The notes beneath the pieces were generated by a model. The model ran no database searches. It was not told the DNA's origin and saw only the letters and a program-made list of their open reading frames with translations. The translations under genes and the position numbers were made by a program. From Streptacidiphilus sp. 4-A2 (lineage in GTDB: Bacteria; Actinomycetota; Actinomycetes; Streptomycetales; Streptomycetaceae), in the NCBI GenBank assembly GCA_014284505.1, contig JAAFYY010000002.1:22442-86441 (forward strand): a stretch of 64,000 bases of DNA, read 5' to 3'. Positions 11,200-22,340 of this stretch are shown here, piece by piece; the first letter of the stretch is position 1; the number at the start of each line of letters is the position of its first letter.

Positions 11200-11264
11200 A
11201 CAAGCTTGGGCCTTGACCTGTTCAGCCGGTGACAGCGGCGCCGCGCTTGAGGTTTGCAGTACAT

Positions 11265-11281
11265 CACCGTCACCGACGGTG
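11265..11281. promoter_or_regulatory. Small inverted repeat upstream of class I LysRS
   Basis: CACCGTC-ACC-GACGGTG is a perfect 7-bp inverted repeat in the 229-bp gap before the class I LysRS gene. It could be an operator or a leader hairpin. No T-box elements are evident and no other function is supported. The rest of 11200-11428 shows no gene. Confidence 0.25.
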
Positions 11282-11428
11282 CCGTTGGGGAGTGCACCGC
11301 TTCGCGGCGATCCTGGGTTGACGCGCTCGGGATCGAGAACCCCCGGAGCTGCCCTCGTGCCCGTCTGACGGGGGAGCGGACCCCTATCCTGTTTGTCATC
11401 AACTGAACTGATCCCCAGGAGGCATGAC

Positions 11429-13094
11429 GTGGCTGGCGTGAAGCAAGGCGATTGGGTGACCGCGGCAGCGGACCAGGTCATCGCCGAGGGCAAACGCCGC
11501 GGGCACAGTACGCCTCTGGTCTGCGCATCCGGGATCAGCCCTTCGGGACCGATTCACCTGGGCAACCTGCGGGAGATCATGGTTCCGCACTTCGTCGCCG
11601 ATGAGCTTCGGCGGCGGGGGTTGGCGTGCAAGCACCTTCTGTCCTGGGATGACTATGACCGGCTCCGCAAGGTCCCGGCCGGTCTTCCGGCCTCGTTTGC
11701 CGAGCACATCGGAAGGCCGCTGACCTCGGTGCCGGATCCGTGTGGCGAGCACGAGAACTGGGCGGAGCACTTCAAGGTCCCGTTCCGGGCCGCTCTTGCG
11801 CAGCTCGGGGTCGAGGTCACTGAGGTCAGCCAGACGCAGATGTACACCTCCGGTGCGTACCGGGAGCGGATCCTGCACGCGATGCGGGAGCGGGCTCGGA
11901 TCGACGCCGTGCTCGGTCGGTTCCGCACCGCCAAGAAGACTGAGGCGTCCGAGTCCGTGGACGGGGACGAGGCGGACGGCCCGTCGGCGGGGCCGAGTAC
12001 TACCCGTACAAGCCTTACTGTTCGGCGTGCGGACGTGACACGACGAGCATCACGTCGTTCGATGAGGGCACCACCAGGATTGAGTACTCCTGTCAGTGCG
12101 GCCACGCGGACGGCTTCGAGCTCGATCGGACTGACAGCGGCAAGCTCGTGTGGAAGGTGGACTGGCCCATGCGCTGGGCCTTCGAAGGGGTCACCTTCGA
12201 GGCCGGGGTGTCGACCACTCCTCCCCGGGGTCCAGCTTCACCGTCGGCTCGCAGTTGGTCCGGGAGATCTTCGGCGGGGAGCCGCCTGCTTACCTGGGCT
12301 ACTCCTTCGTCGGCAGCAGCGGGTCGGCCAAGATGAGCGGCTCCGCGGGTGGCGCTCCGACCCCGACGAACGCGCTGGAGATCCTTGAAGCGCCGCTGCT
12401 GCGGTGGCTGTACGCGCGGCGTCGGCCGAATCAGTCGATCACGGTGTCCTTCGATCAGGAGATCAACCGCCTGTACGACGAGTGGGACGCCCTGGGGCGG
12501 AAGATCGAGACCGGACAGGCGGAGCCCGGCGAGCTGGCGGTCCGGGCGCGCTCCGTCGGGGCGGCGACGCAGATGCTGCCTGCGACTGAGCGGGTGCTGC
12601 CGTTTCGCACGCTGGCCTCGGTCGCCGACATCACCACCGGGGACGAGGAGCAGACGCTGCGGATTCTGCGGGACCTCACCGTCGAGGAACCGCTGGACAG
12701 CCTGGATCAGGCCCGGCCGCGACTCGACCGGGCCCAGGCATGGATCAATGGGTACGTGCCTGCTGAGGAGCGGACTCAGGTGCGCGGCGAGCCTGACCTG
12801 GAGCGGTTGGAGCGGCTCACATCGGGGGAGCGTGAGTCGATCAAGCTGCTCCTGGACGGACTCGACGAGCACTGGTCGCTGCCCGGGCTCACCACCTTGG
12901 TTTACGGCGTGCCGAAGCTGCAGGCCGGGTTGCCGCTGGATACTCCGCCGACGCCCGAACTGAAGGCTGCACAGCGGGCGCTGTTCTCGCTGCTGTACAC
13001 GCTGCTTGTGGGCAGGGAAACCGGTCCCCGGTTGCCCACGCTGCTGCTGGCTCTCGGCGCGGAACGCATTCGAGCGCTTTTGAGCGTGGCGTAG
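11429..13094 (+). CDS. lysS: Class I lysyl-tRNA synthetase (two frameshifts)
   Basis: About 555 residues, the normal size for class I LysRS. This is the Rossmann-fold enzyme found in archaea and some bacteria including streptomycetes. It shows the HIGH-type signature ASGISPSGPIHLGNLREI at about residues 30-47 and the KMSKS-type loop as SAKMSGSAGGAPTP near residue 302. A Cys cluster lies between them (YCSACGRDTTS and EYSCQCG), like the zinc-binding insert of the family. Frames change near 11985 and 12215. GTG 11429 is chosen because AGGAGG sits at 11417-11422. It charges tRNA-Lys in the cytosol. A strong terminator follows, so this is a monocistronic gene. Whether it is the genome's only LysRS of this class cannot be seen here. 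Confidence 0.9.
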
Positions 13095-13118
13095 CGCCGG
13101 CGACGGCGGGCGGGGTCA

Positions 13119-13157
13119 GGACGGGCAGGGGCCGAGCGATTGGGCCCCTGCCCGTCC
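13119..13157 (+). terminator. Strong hairpin terminator of class I LysRS
   Basis: A perfect 15-bp inverted repeat (GGACGGGCAGGGGCC and its complement) around a 9-nt loop, beginning 24 nt after the stop codon. There is no T-run, which is common for actinomycete terminators. Confidence 0.8.
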
Positions 13158-13298
13158 AGCGCGATGCCCTGGCTGCGCAGTCCGTAGTGGACAGCTCGTA
13201 TTTCTGTGTGATGACTTGCAGGACATTGTGTTTCCGCACCTGGTGACGGTGCTGGTGGAGGGCGGCGTTGTAGGTGTCACAAACCCCATCCGTGCTGA

Positions 13299-13484
13299 TT
13301 AGGCGGCATGTTGGTACTCGTACAGGATGCTGCCGGGGCACTCTCTTCGTTTGATGCTGAGCTGCTCCACATGGACTGTGTCAGTGATTCGGTTGGGGAG
13401 TGGGTGCAGCGGTGCGGCGGAGTTCAGGGCGCGGTCCAGGAGTTCTGCCCGGCAGGAGCGGATCCACCGTTCCACGATTGGGCA
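13299..13484 (-). pseudogene. Integrase-core transposase remnant (3' end, internally deleted)
   Basis: On the minus strand the text reads CPIVERWIRSCRAELLDR, then jumps to ALNSAAPLHPLPNRI and ends IKRRECPGSILYEYQHAA. These blocks match the end of rve/integrase-core transposases (IS3/IS481-like): the catalytic-Glu helix with ERW-R-RAE-LD, then H-AL-QAAP-RPLP, then a C terminus ending in -GGL-HEY-. The roughly 25 residues that normally join the first two blocks are missing. No N-terminal half or terminal repeats are visible nearby, so this is a decayed insertion sequence. The surrounding 13160-13500 holds no other gene. Confidence 0.6.
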
Positions 13485-13507
13485 TCGTTGACGGCTGGTG
13501 GTGCAAC

Positions 13508-14137
13508 TCAACCGTGGCAGAGGAGTTGCACCACCAGAACATCTTCGGGCAGTCCGAGCAGGTACCGGTCCGCAAGCGGCCAGTAGTCCTCCTCTGGGGA
13601 GGCCTGTTCCTGGAGGGGGCTCGGGTCCAGGGGGTCTGCCCATCGGCCGTCCAGGGTGATCAGGGCATAGGTCGGGACGGCCAGAACCGCAGCTCTCTCG
13701 ATGAACGCCGACCTGTCACCGGAGATTGACGCCTGCGGCTGCTCCTCCGTGGGGCTGTGCAGGTCCGCGGGGCCGTCCACGTGCGAAGCCGCCCAGGTGG
13801 CCGCGGCCCGTGCGGCGGCCGCCGCACGCATACCCTCGAAGTCGAGCAACCCTCGCGGCCCCCCGTCGCAGCGCAGCGGGCCTCGCGGGCGCACTTCCCC
13901 GCTCGGCAGCGAGGGTTCGAACAGGAGCCGCGGATCACCGTCGTACGGGGGGAGCGCGACGAGGCTGTCATTGCTCGACATATGCCACCAATCCCATTCC
14001 CCAAAGGGATTGCAACCCTCTTTGCCGGTTTCCGGGTCGATCCGGATGTCATAAGGGCGCATGGCTGCTGAAATGGCGGCATGTGGATCGCCCTGGGCGG
14101 ACGGATCGAGGCAAACTGTGACTTGGAACCTTGACAT
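13508..14137 (-). CDS. Hypothetical protein downstream of RHS1
   Basis: A 209-residue intact frame beginning MSRFQVTVCLDPS. ATG 14137 is preferred over the upstream ATG (14170) because GGGGAG lies 5 nt before it. Visible segments are GEWDWWHMSSNDS, LRCDGGPRGLLDFEGMR and VPTYALITLDGRW, ending LCHG. It is mainly hydrophilic with no signal peptide or membrane segment, so probably cytoplasmic. From memory it resembles a family of uncharacterised actinobacterial proteins. It lies immediately downstream of the RHS1 toxin on the same strand, which makes an immunity role possible. A hairpin (14222-14251) separates the two, and there is no overlap, so this link is weak. Confidence 0.65.
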   Translation of the reverse strand: MSRFQVTVCLDPSAQGDPHAAISAAMRPYDIRIDPETGKEGCNPFGEWDWWHMSSNDSLVALPPYDGDPRLLFEPSLPSGEVRPRGPLRCDGGPRGLLDFEGMRAAAAARAAATWAASHVDGPADLHSPTEEQPQASISGDRSAFIERAAVLAVPTYALITLDGRWADPLDPSPLQEQASPEEDYWPLADRYLLGLPEDVLVVQLLCHG

Positions 14138-14221
14138 GCGGTCTCCCCGGGCATCGGCTGTCATGAGCATACACGCCCATAGTTCGTCCTGAATTATTCC
14201 ATCGTTCTTCGGCGGGACGCG

Positions 14222-14251
14222 GGTGGGCCCGCTCCAAAGAGCGGGCCCACC
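14222..14251. terminator. Hairpin terminator after RHS1
   Basis: A perfect 13-bp inverted repeat (GGTGGGCCCGCTC / GAGCGGGCCCACC) with a CAAA loop, 27 nt beyond the RHS1 stop codon. It would end RHS1 transcription before the hypothetical gene. Confidence 0.8.
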
Positions 14252-14278
14252 TTCTTGACTCCCCCTGGGTTGACCCTG

Positions 14279-17200
14279 TCAGCCCACTGGATCCGCACCG
14301 TCCTCACCGTTGAAGAATTCCACGTCGTCCGGAACGGTGTAGTCCTCCGGAATGTCGTTGTTCACGCTCGCTCCCACGTAGTCGGTCGTTCCCTGGATCG
14401 GGACCGTGACGTCCTGGGTGGCGTACACCGAGCCCATGGGGGCGCCGAGCAGGGTGTCGGAATTGACGAACGAGACGGCGCGGACGCTGTTAAGGCTCAG
14501 CTTTCCGCGAGGCGAGTTCCCGTTGTACAGGAAGTCGTAGAAGTCGTCCATGAAGGACCCAGGGTCCTCGCCGTTGTCGATGTCCATCACGACATTGTCG
14601 GTCTGCCGCTCAAGCGGTTTCTTGCTCCGGGGGTCCGGCTGGCCGGCTTTCTTGTAGAGATAATCCGTGATATTGCGGAGGTTGGTGGACGTCACATGGT
14701 AGATGTCCCACGAGTCGGCACTCACCGGGACGCCGTCGACGAATGTCACGAGGAACATGTCGGGTGTCCGCGCGTTCTTCCTCGGCGTGATCGGGAGGAA
14801 CATCTGCCCGTTCTGACTACTGAGCGACCCGTCGTAATCCAGCTGGTCGTTCAGGTACTGGAGAATCTGCTTCTCCTCGTCGTTGAAGGAGTTCGAGGAG
14901 ACGACGTAACGTTGTTCTCCGATCTGCAGCTCGCCCGCGCCCTGCATGCCCTTCGCCACTGCGGTGTAGGTGATGGTGTTCTGCTCGATCTCCTGGGCCT
15001 GGTGCTCTATCTCCTGCGGGGACGCGCAGCCGTCGTCGTCGCACACCATGTTGCCGGACGGGTCACTGTGGGAGACCGGACTGTTGCCGGCGTAGTCGTA
15101 GCCCGCGAGTTGGGTCGGGTCGGTTCCTTCGAGCACCGGGTCGCTGGAGAGGAAGCGGCCGGTCTGGGCGTCGTACTCACGAGCCCCGAGGTTCTCCAGG
15201 CCGGTGGTGGCGTCGGCGGTGCCGCCGACGTACCCCTTGTCACCGGGCCAGGTCGTGGGGGCCGTGCCCCGGGCGCCTCCGAAGGGGAGGTACTGACGCC
15301 GGGTGACGTTCTCGGTCTGGTAATCGATGGCAAGAGTGTCGCTGCCCTGCTGGTTCGGGATCAGATACTGGATGTCACCGGTGTTGGAACGCTCAGCGAT
15401 GGTGGCGCCGGCGACGGTGTAGTAGCGGGTGCCGGTCAGCGACTGGCTGGAGAGGTTCTCCACGACCTGCGCGTCGCCCACGTACAGGGTGGCCTGATTG
15501 GGGTCGGTGCACAGGACCAGGTTGCCGTCGGCGTCGTAGAGGTAGCTGGTGGTGCCGGCACTGGTCGCGTCGGAGGCGATCTTGCCCTGCGCGTTCCAGG
15601 TCAAGGTCTGGTTGCCGAGCGCCCCGCCACTGACGGCCGTGGTGTTGCCGTCAGCGTCGTAGGTGTACGAGGCCGTGTTCGCGGCCGCGTTCGGGCCAGT
15701 GGCGGTTGTGCTGGTGAGGGTGTGCGGCTGGTCCGTGGCGGAGCCGGCCGCCGGGTAGTTGTAGGTGGTCGTGGTGTCGTTGCCGGTGTTGCCGGTGGTG
15801 TCGTGGTCGGTCTGGTTCAGCCGGTCCCCGGCGGCGTCGTACGTCCAGGTCTGCCAGTACGGGTTGCTGCCGCCCACCGTGCTGCTGTTCCCCGGGGCGG
15901 GGGTGGCGGCACAGTTGTCGGTGGCGGTCCACGCACCGCTGAGGCGCTCGGCGTAGTCGTAGCTGAAGCACTGGGTGTCGACGGTCGTGCCGCCGTTCTG
16001 CGAGTCGGTGGTCGAGGTCAGCAGTCCGGCGCCCTTGGAGACGGTTGAGTTGCCGTACGTGTAGCTGGTGTCGTCCACCACCGCCGAGCTGGCCGAGTCC
16101 GTGGTCTCCGCGTTGGTGACCATGTCACTTTGCGGGTCGTACGACAGGGACAGGTCGACCCAGGCGGTGGACGGTCCCATCGTGTACAGCAGCGGATGCC
16201 CGTACTCGTCGTAGCCCACCGCCTGGGTGTACGTCCATGTCGTGGTTCCGGAGCTGGCCAGGCTGACCGGCTCGCCGTAGTTGTCGTAACCGGTGGTGAG
16301 GGTCTCTGCGGGCAGGCCGCCGGCTGCCGGGTCCTGTTGGGTGACCTGGTGGCCGGCCGTGTTGTAGGTGAAGCTGGTGGTGTAGCCGCCGGACGGCGCC
16401 AGCAGCGCCTCGTTCGACGGCAGGTTCGCCAGCGTGGTCTTGGAGGCGGCGACCTTGCCGAGCGAGGTGTAGGCCAGCACCGCCGAGGTGACCGACGCGC
16501 TGGTGGTGCCGAGCTGGTACGAGGTGGAGGAGGTCGGGTAGCCCTTCTTCAGGGTGTCATACGTCCACGCCCCGATCTGGTCGGTTGCCGCCTCGGCCAC
16601 GCTGCCCGTGGTGTTGTACGACGCCGTCTTCCGGCCGTCGAGGTCGTAGGTGTAGCTGACCTGCTTGCCGTCCGCGTCGGTGGCCGAGAGCAGTTGGCCT
16701 GCGTTGTCGGAGGTGGTCGTGCTCGTGCCCGCGTCGGGGTCGCTGGCTGACGTCTGCTGACCCAGCAGGTTGTAGGTCCACGACCAGGAGTTCCCGGCTG
16801 CGTCCTTCTCACCCACCCGGTCTCCGGCCGGACTGTAGCTGTACTGGGTGTCGGAGTAGTCCGAAGCCGGATCGTTGACCGGGTCCGCTGGCACTCCCAC
16901 GTGGTACTGGTACAGATCCGTCAACTCGCCCCGTGCATTTGTGATCTCAGTCTGGGCGACACCGCCGGCCGGGGGCACGGTGGTGATGGAGTCACCGCCG
17001 TAGCTGTAGGTGGTCTCCCAGGTCTGCGTCCCTGCCGCGTAGGCGACGTCGGCCGTCTTCCGGCCGGCTCCGTCGTAGCTGTACCCGGCCTCTGAGGGGA
17101 TCTTGCCGTCCTGGGCCTGTACCAGGGTTCCGCTCGGAGCGCCGCCGGAGTAGTAGGGGGCGGTCGACTTCGCCACCTGACCGAGGGTGTTGTACACGGT

Positions 17201-20200
17201 GTCGGTCACGTCACGTCCGCCGTCGAGCGTGCCGGACTGGGTCTCCCGGACCCGCAGCATGGCGTCGTAGAGCGTCTCCGAGGTCTGGTAGTTGCTCCCG
17301 TCGTTATCCAGGGTCTGCGCGGTGACCACGGAAGGCGCGCCGTTGGACACCGAGTAGCTGTACTTCGCCACCGCGTTGGCGATGCCTGGCTGGAACACGG
17401 CACTGGTCCGGCCGAGGGCGTCGTACTGGGCGCTGTTCACGTAGCCGGCCGCGTCGGTCACCGACTTCTTGAGGTCCCGCGATGCGTCGTAGGTGGTCGT
17501 CACGGTGTGGCCGAGCGGGTCGGTGACCGTCACCGAGGTCGGCTCTCCCCCGGTCGCCGGGGTGTAGGCCGTGGTGGTCTTGCGGTTGTCCGCGTCCGTG
17601 ATCGCGGTCGGACGTCCGTACTCGTCCACGGTCGTGGTCGCCATGGTCGCGAAGGTGGGTGTCGACCCGGAGTAGGAAACGACCTTCTGCACCATCGTGG
17701 CGTCGCCGACGGTGGGGGCAGCGCCGAAGGTGGTGGAGCCGTCGTAGAAGGTACGCGTGTCGGCGACCGCGTCAGCCGGCAGCATCGGGGTGGTGGAGCA
17801 GTTCACCGAGACGGTTCGGACCTCGTCGGGTTTGTCGAGAATCCAGGTGGTGGTGTTGTCGGCGTACGAGGTGGTGGTGCACAGGTCGTCCGCGGTGGTC
17901 GAGACGTCGCCTTGGTCGTTGACCTGGGTCACTCGGCCGTAGGAGTCGTGCGTGTAGTCGGTCTCCGTCTCCCGGGTCGTGCCCGAGGCCAGCGGAGTGT
18001 AGACCCGGGTCCGCAGATCGCCGGTCTGGAAGGCTTGCTGCGAAGGCAGCCCGGACAGTGCGTGGGTGGCTGTCGCGGACGAGGACCAGGGATCGGTGAT
18101 GGTGTCGGTGACCACCTTGTCGGACCCGGCGCCGTCGTACACGACGGTCTCGTAGGTCTGGCCGGCGAACTGGTTCGAGTCGGTCACCGACGGGTCGTTG
18201 CGGGTGTCGGTGAGGGAGACCGAACGCGTTCCACCGTTGGGCAGGGTGTCGCCGTCCATGCCGCGGAAGTAGTAGGTGTCGGCTTCGGTGACCGGGTCGG
18301 GGCTCGTGCCGGTGGTCACCTTCATGCCCTGGAACCCGCGCCACTGACCCCAGGTACGCTCGCTGGCGGGGGTCAGCGGGTTGTCGTCGTAGTGCCAGGC
18401 GGGGGAACCGATGGGGGTGTACGTGGTGGAGATGGTGTCGCTGACACCGCCACCTGTCGGGTCCTCTTGCGAGACCGCGGTCACAACGTACTTGTTGAAC
18501 CAGTCCTCGATCGGGCGGTCGCTCCGCTCGGGGTCCAGTACGCCGGGTAGCACAACTGAGTGTTCTGGCTCGGGTCGCTCGGCGTTGAACTGCCGCAGGC
18601 GGCCGAGGAGTAGTCGACGCTGATGATGCCGCCCGACTCGGTGGTGATGGTGTTGAGCCGGTAGCGGGTGATGGGCGAGTAGCCGTCCGTCAGGTTGACC
18701 CGGTTCGACAGCGGTTCCCCGGAGAACGAGATCGGCGGCATGCTGATCGGGGCACTGGAACCCCCCGCCGAGGTGTCCTGGCCGGTCCGGGTCAGCGTGG
18801 ACAGCCACAGCGACGGCGTGGTCGAGTCACCCGTGGCCGGGAAGCTGTACTCGAAGGCCCAGGAGTCGACATCGGTCTCGGTGGTGCCGACCAGGGCTTG
18901 CGTCTGGATGCCGGTGAGTTCGTTCTCCGACCAGTATGACGGCCCCTGGCTGCTACAGGCGGCCCCGTTCGCACAGTTCTGATCGAACGGGACGTCGGGC
19001 CAGCTCGACGCCGTCGACGAGGTCAGGGTGGAGGTGGCGCAGCCGGTGGAGGAGGTGTTGCACCGGCCATCGTAGCTGAACAGCACCTGACCGGCAGGGC
19101 TGGTGGAGTACACCGATCCGTCGCGCTGCCCGTACTGGATCTTCGCCAGTGCCACGTCCCGGATGTACGGCGTGTTCGCGGTCGAACCCAGGTCACGGGA
19201 GTAGTAGTTGGTCGACGGAGTGTAGAAGTAGGACGTCACGTCGCCATGAGTGTCCTTGACGTAGTCCAGCATCCATCGGTAGCCCTGCTGGCACCACGAG
19301 TTGGACCAGGTGGCGTTGTAGCACGGCTGGCCCGAAGCGGTTGCGTACACCGGCTCGGTCAGGACCGAGTTGGTCACCGCGTCACCACTGGCCCAGCCGG
19401 GAAGCTGGTTGAGGCCGAAGGTGTACTGCGTGCCGTCGTCGGTGGTGACCCGCCAGTACTCGCCCTTCTGCGCACCGTTGGTGGCACCGGTCAGGTATTC
19501 GACCTTCTCGTCAGCGTCGTTCTGCGGATGCCACACACCGGTCGTGTCGTCCTGGACCAGCGTGGTCATCTGACCGTTCAACGACATCGACAGCTGGTTG
19601 TTCGACGACCAACACTGGTCCCAGGTCTGCGTCGAGCCCGAGGGGTTCTGGTGGCAGGACTGGTACGAGCGCTCGATGAACGACTCTCCCAGGGAGAACC
19701 CGTCGCCCACGACAGGTGCCTGGTTGTTGGTCGACGACGTGAGTCCGTCGACCATTTGGGAGTCGTAGCTCAGCGACAGCTGCGGGGAGGAAGCCGGGCA
19801 CCGAAGGCACGTTGAAGGGGTACGACCAGGTGAAGTCGTCGGCGCTACCGCCGGCCTGCCATGAACCCGAGGGTTTCAACGAGGTCTGCGTGAAGTCGCC
19901 TCCTCCACCGCCGGACGACGAGTCGGCCGCCAGCACCATTGTGCCGACGAGACCATGGCCTGGGTGCGCGTGCGGCTGGCCCCGGCCGAGGGGGTGATGA
20001 CCGTCGAAAGCTGGTCGTTCTTCGCCGAGTCGATGGTGGTGAGAGGCGTCTCCACTCGACAGGAACGAAGTTGAGGTGTCGTCAGAATGCAGGCAGGCAT
20101 GGTCGCCAGGTGCAGTCGGGAGGCCCAGTCCCCGCCGTACGCGTCGGCGAAATCTGAGTAGTCCAGCGTCACCCGCAGGCGGCTGGAGCTCTCCGTCCTG

Positions 20201-20700
20201 GGCTTCACCGTCAACAGCACGCCGTGCACACCGGCCGTGACGGCTGCCTGGTGCGGCAGGACCGACACCGTCGCCTGTGCCGACGCTGTTGTGGTCGCGG
20301 TGGTGGCCGGGACCACGGAAAGCCAGACGGGCAGCTTCCCGGCCCGTGTCGCGGTTGTGTCCGCTTTGGCGTTCGCCGTCGTGTTCGCCGATCTCGTCCT
20401 GGCGGAGTGAGCGGGGGCCACCGCGGCGGGGACGGTGATGGTGGCGCTGCCGCTGGGCCAGATCGGTTTCGGCAGGTCGGCCGTGTGCAGCAGCTTCGGC
20501 GTCCGGTAGTGCGAGACGACCGCAGTGACTGGCACCGGGGTTGTGTGCGGCAGGCTCTGGGGCCGCTGGGTCTGGGCGACCGCGGGCACGGTCCCGAGCA
20601 GGCTGGTGGCGACCGCGAGGGTGATCACCGAGGCGATCGGCCGTGCCGTCGGCCTCGGTCCGAACCTCCCGCCTGTCGTCCGCGGAAGTATGTGTTTCAT
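14279..20700 (-). CDS. Secreted RHS/YD-repeat polymorphic toxin, tRNase-like tip (RHS1)
   Basis: About 2140 residues after joining frames near 18.55, 19.79 and 19.93 kb; 14279-18808 alone is open for 1509 codons. ATG 20700 follows GGGGGAAG. A signal peptide ending PAVAQT leads into a region shared with the two other RHS genes here (VSHYRTPK, GGDWASRL, GGGGGDFTQTSLKPSGSW). Next come a TcdB/SpvB-like shell segment and many YD repeats (YDADGNTT, YTYDLDGRKTAS). The conserved core closes with LAGYDYAGNSPVSHSDPSGN. The variable tip after about 15050 includes RTPDMFLVTFVDG, WDIYHVTSTNLRNITDYL and RQTDNVVMDID. These fit the BECR-fold CdiA C-terminal tRNase pattern (PD-, -Y--S-N-RNI, K--Q-D-VV). It is presumably exported, with the tip delivered to competitor cells. 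Confidence 0.85.
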
Positions 20701-20786
20701 GCGGTCTTCCCCCTGTGAGCGTGGAGTTCTTGATCTCGTGTCCGACGAGACGGTACCCGCCGGGCGGGTGACCGACCGCAGGGGCT

Positions 20787-20789
20787 TAA
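20787..20789. repeat. TAA target-site duplication of IS copy A (partner at 22452-22454)
   Basis: TAA abuts both ends of IS copy A. A 3-bp TNA duplication is typical of one IS5-family subgroup, so copy A is a simple insertion. Confidence 0.8.
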
Positions 20790-20940
20790 GAAGCGATTCC
20801 CAAACCGAGGGACACGACTGACACTCGAACTTCCGTGCCTATCAGGCTCGTTCGGGTGATCGCTCCGCGGCCGGCGCATAGAAGAAGGGCCTCCTGCGCA
20901 GTTCGGTGATGTCGAGTCAACGAACCATCAGGAGGCCCTG

Positions 20941-21879
20941 GTGTCCCACTGTGCCGTGTTCGCTCCGTCCGCGTCCAGCTCCGGCATGTCGTGCGATTGC
21001 CTCGCACACCGGCTCGGGAATGCCGCTGACCAGCCCGACCGAACCCGCCGCTACGGCTCCGACCTGACCGACGCGGAGTGGGCGATCGTGCGGCCGCTGC
21101 TGCCGGTCCCGGCCTGGCTGAACGGACGCGGCGGCCGCCCGGAGGGCTATTGCCACCGGCAGATGATCGACGCCGTGCGCTACCTGGTCACCGAGGGCGT
21201 GCGCTGGGCCGGCCTGCCCGCCGACTTCCCCAAGTGGCGAGCGGCATACCGGTTCTTCCGCCGCTGGCGCGACAACGACTACACCAAGGAGCTCTACGGC
21301 CGACTGCGCAAGATGCTGCGCGAACTGGCCGGCAAGAAGGAAGAACCCACCGCCGCGATCATCGACTCGCAGTCGGTCAAGGCTGACGCCACCGTCGGCG
21401 CCGCCACCCGCGGCTACGACGCCGGGAAGAAAATCAACGGCCGCAAACGACACATCGCCGTGGACACCCTCGGCCTGCTGCTGGCCGTGATCGTCACCGC
21501 CGCGTCGGTCAAGGACAACGACGCCGGCCGCGACCTCCTGGAACAACTGCGCGCCGAACACCACCGCATCACTCTGGTCTGGGCCGACGGCGCCTACACC
21601 GGCTGGCTGGTCACCTTCGCCCACGCCGTCCTGACCCTCGCGCTGACCGTCGTCAAGCGCAGCGACGACGCCAAGGGGTTCGTGGTGCTTCCGCGCCGCT
21701 GGGTCGTGGAGCGCAGTTTTTCCTGGCTGATCCGGGCCCGGCGGCTGGCCCGGGACTACGAGACCCGCATCGACAGTGCCGAGGCGATGGCCTGGTGGGC
21801 CGCGAGCATCCCGGCCACCCGCCGCCTGGCCCGCTCCGGCCGACCAGCACCGCGCCGCGTCAAGCGGCCCGCGGCCTGA
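20941..21879 (+). CDS. IS5-family DDE transposase (copy A)
   Basis: The 312-residue frame is intact. GTG 20941 follows AGGAGG. The N-terminal DUF4096-like domain reads RRYGSDLTDAEWAIVRPLLP. The DDE catalytic core is visible as AIIDSQSVKADATVG (first Asp), LVWADGAYTGWL (second Asp) and VVERSFSWLIRARRLARDYE (Glu). The protein is identical in all three IS copies of this window, so the copies spread recently and copy A is likely active. The 3' end overlaps the convergent accessory gene by 20 nt. Confidence 0.95.
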   Translation: MSHCAVFAPSASSSGMSCDCLAHRLGNAADQPDRTRRYGSDLTDAEWAIVRPLLPVPAWLNGRGGRPEGYCHRQMIDAVRYLVTEGVRWAGLPADFPKWRAAYRFFRRWRDNDYTKELYGRLRKMLRELAGKKEEPTAAIIDSQSVKADATVGAATRGYDAGKKINGRKRHIAVDTLGLLLAVIVTAASVKDNDAGRDLLEQLRAEHHRITLVWADGAYTGWLVTFAHAVLTLALTVVKRSDDAKGFVVLPRRWVVERSFSWLIRARRLARDYETRIDSAEAMAWWAASIPATRRLARSGRPAPRRVKRPAA

Positions 21880-22340
21880 ACAGCCCTGGCCGCCCCTCGT
21901 CAACCAGCCCGCTCGACCAGCCGCTTCGCCGAAACCGCGCTGCCTGCTCCCGCGCATCACTGGCTGACCAGCCCAGATGCTCGCGCATCGCCCGTGCCCG
22001 CACTCCGTCCGCCACCCGGCGGCATCCTCCTGGACCAGGGCCACGATCCGCGCGCACTCGGGCGGCAGCACCTCGATCCCCACCCCCTCGCACCACAGCG
22101 GGACCTCCACCCGCGGCCCAGCAACACCCGCGGCCGGCAAATTCACCGGCACACCGACCACGACGGCTTCTCGGCCGCCTCAGCCAAGGCCACGACCGTC
22201 TCCTCGCGGGCGATAACCGCGCGCCGCGCGGCCTCATCCGCCTCGGCCACAGCAGCCTGAAGCCGCTCAACTCGGCCCGCAACTCCTCTGCCGGGCCAGC
22301 GCACCCGCTCGCGCCGCTCAACACTCCAGCACGACGGCAT
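21860..22340 (-). pseudogene. IS accessory protein, copy A (indel-broken)
   Basis: This is the counterpart of the accessory gene in copies B and C, transcribed toward the transposase. In copy A several single bases of G runs are missing near the 5' end (the GTGCTGGGAGTGTTGGAG stretch is shortened three times), which destroys the frame. Its middle keeps the correct GGGGG run that is short in B and C, giving GVGIEVLPPECARIVALVQE. The end reads RPGLFRPRAA. Whether the gene is really broken or only mis-sequenced cannot be decided here. Confidence 0.55.

Noticed and set aside
14255..16048. Long plus-strand open frame of 597 codons
   Set aside because: It is antisense to RHS1; its Val/Gly-rich text is the mirror of the repeat-coded strand, and no family features are present.
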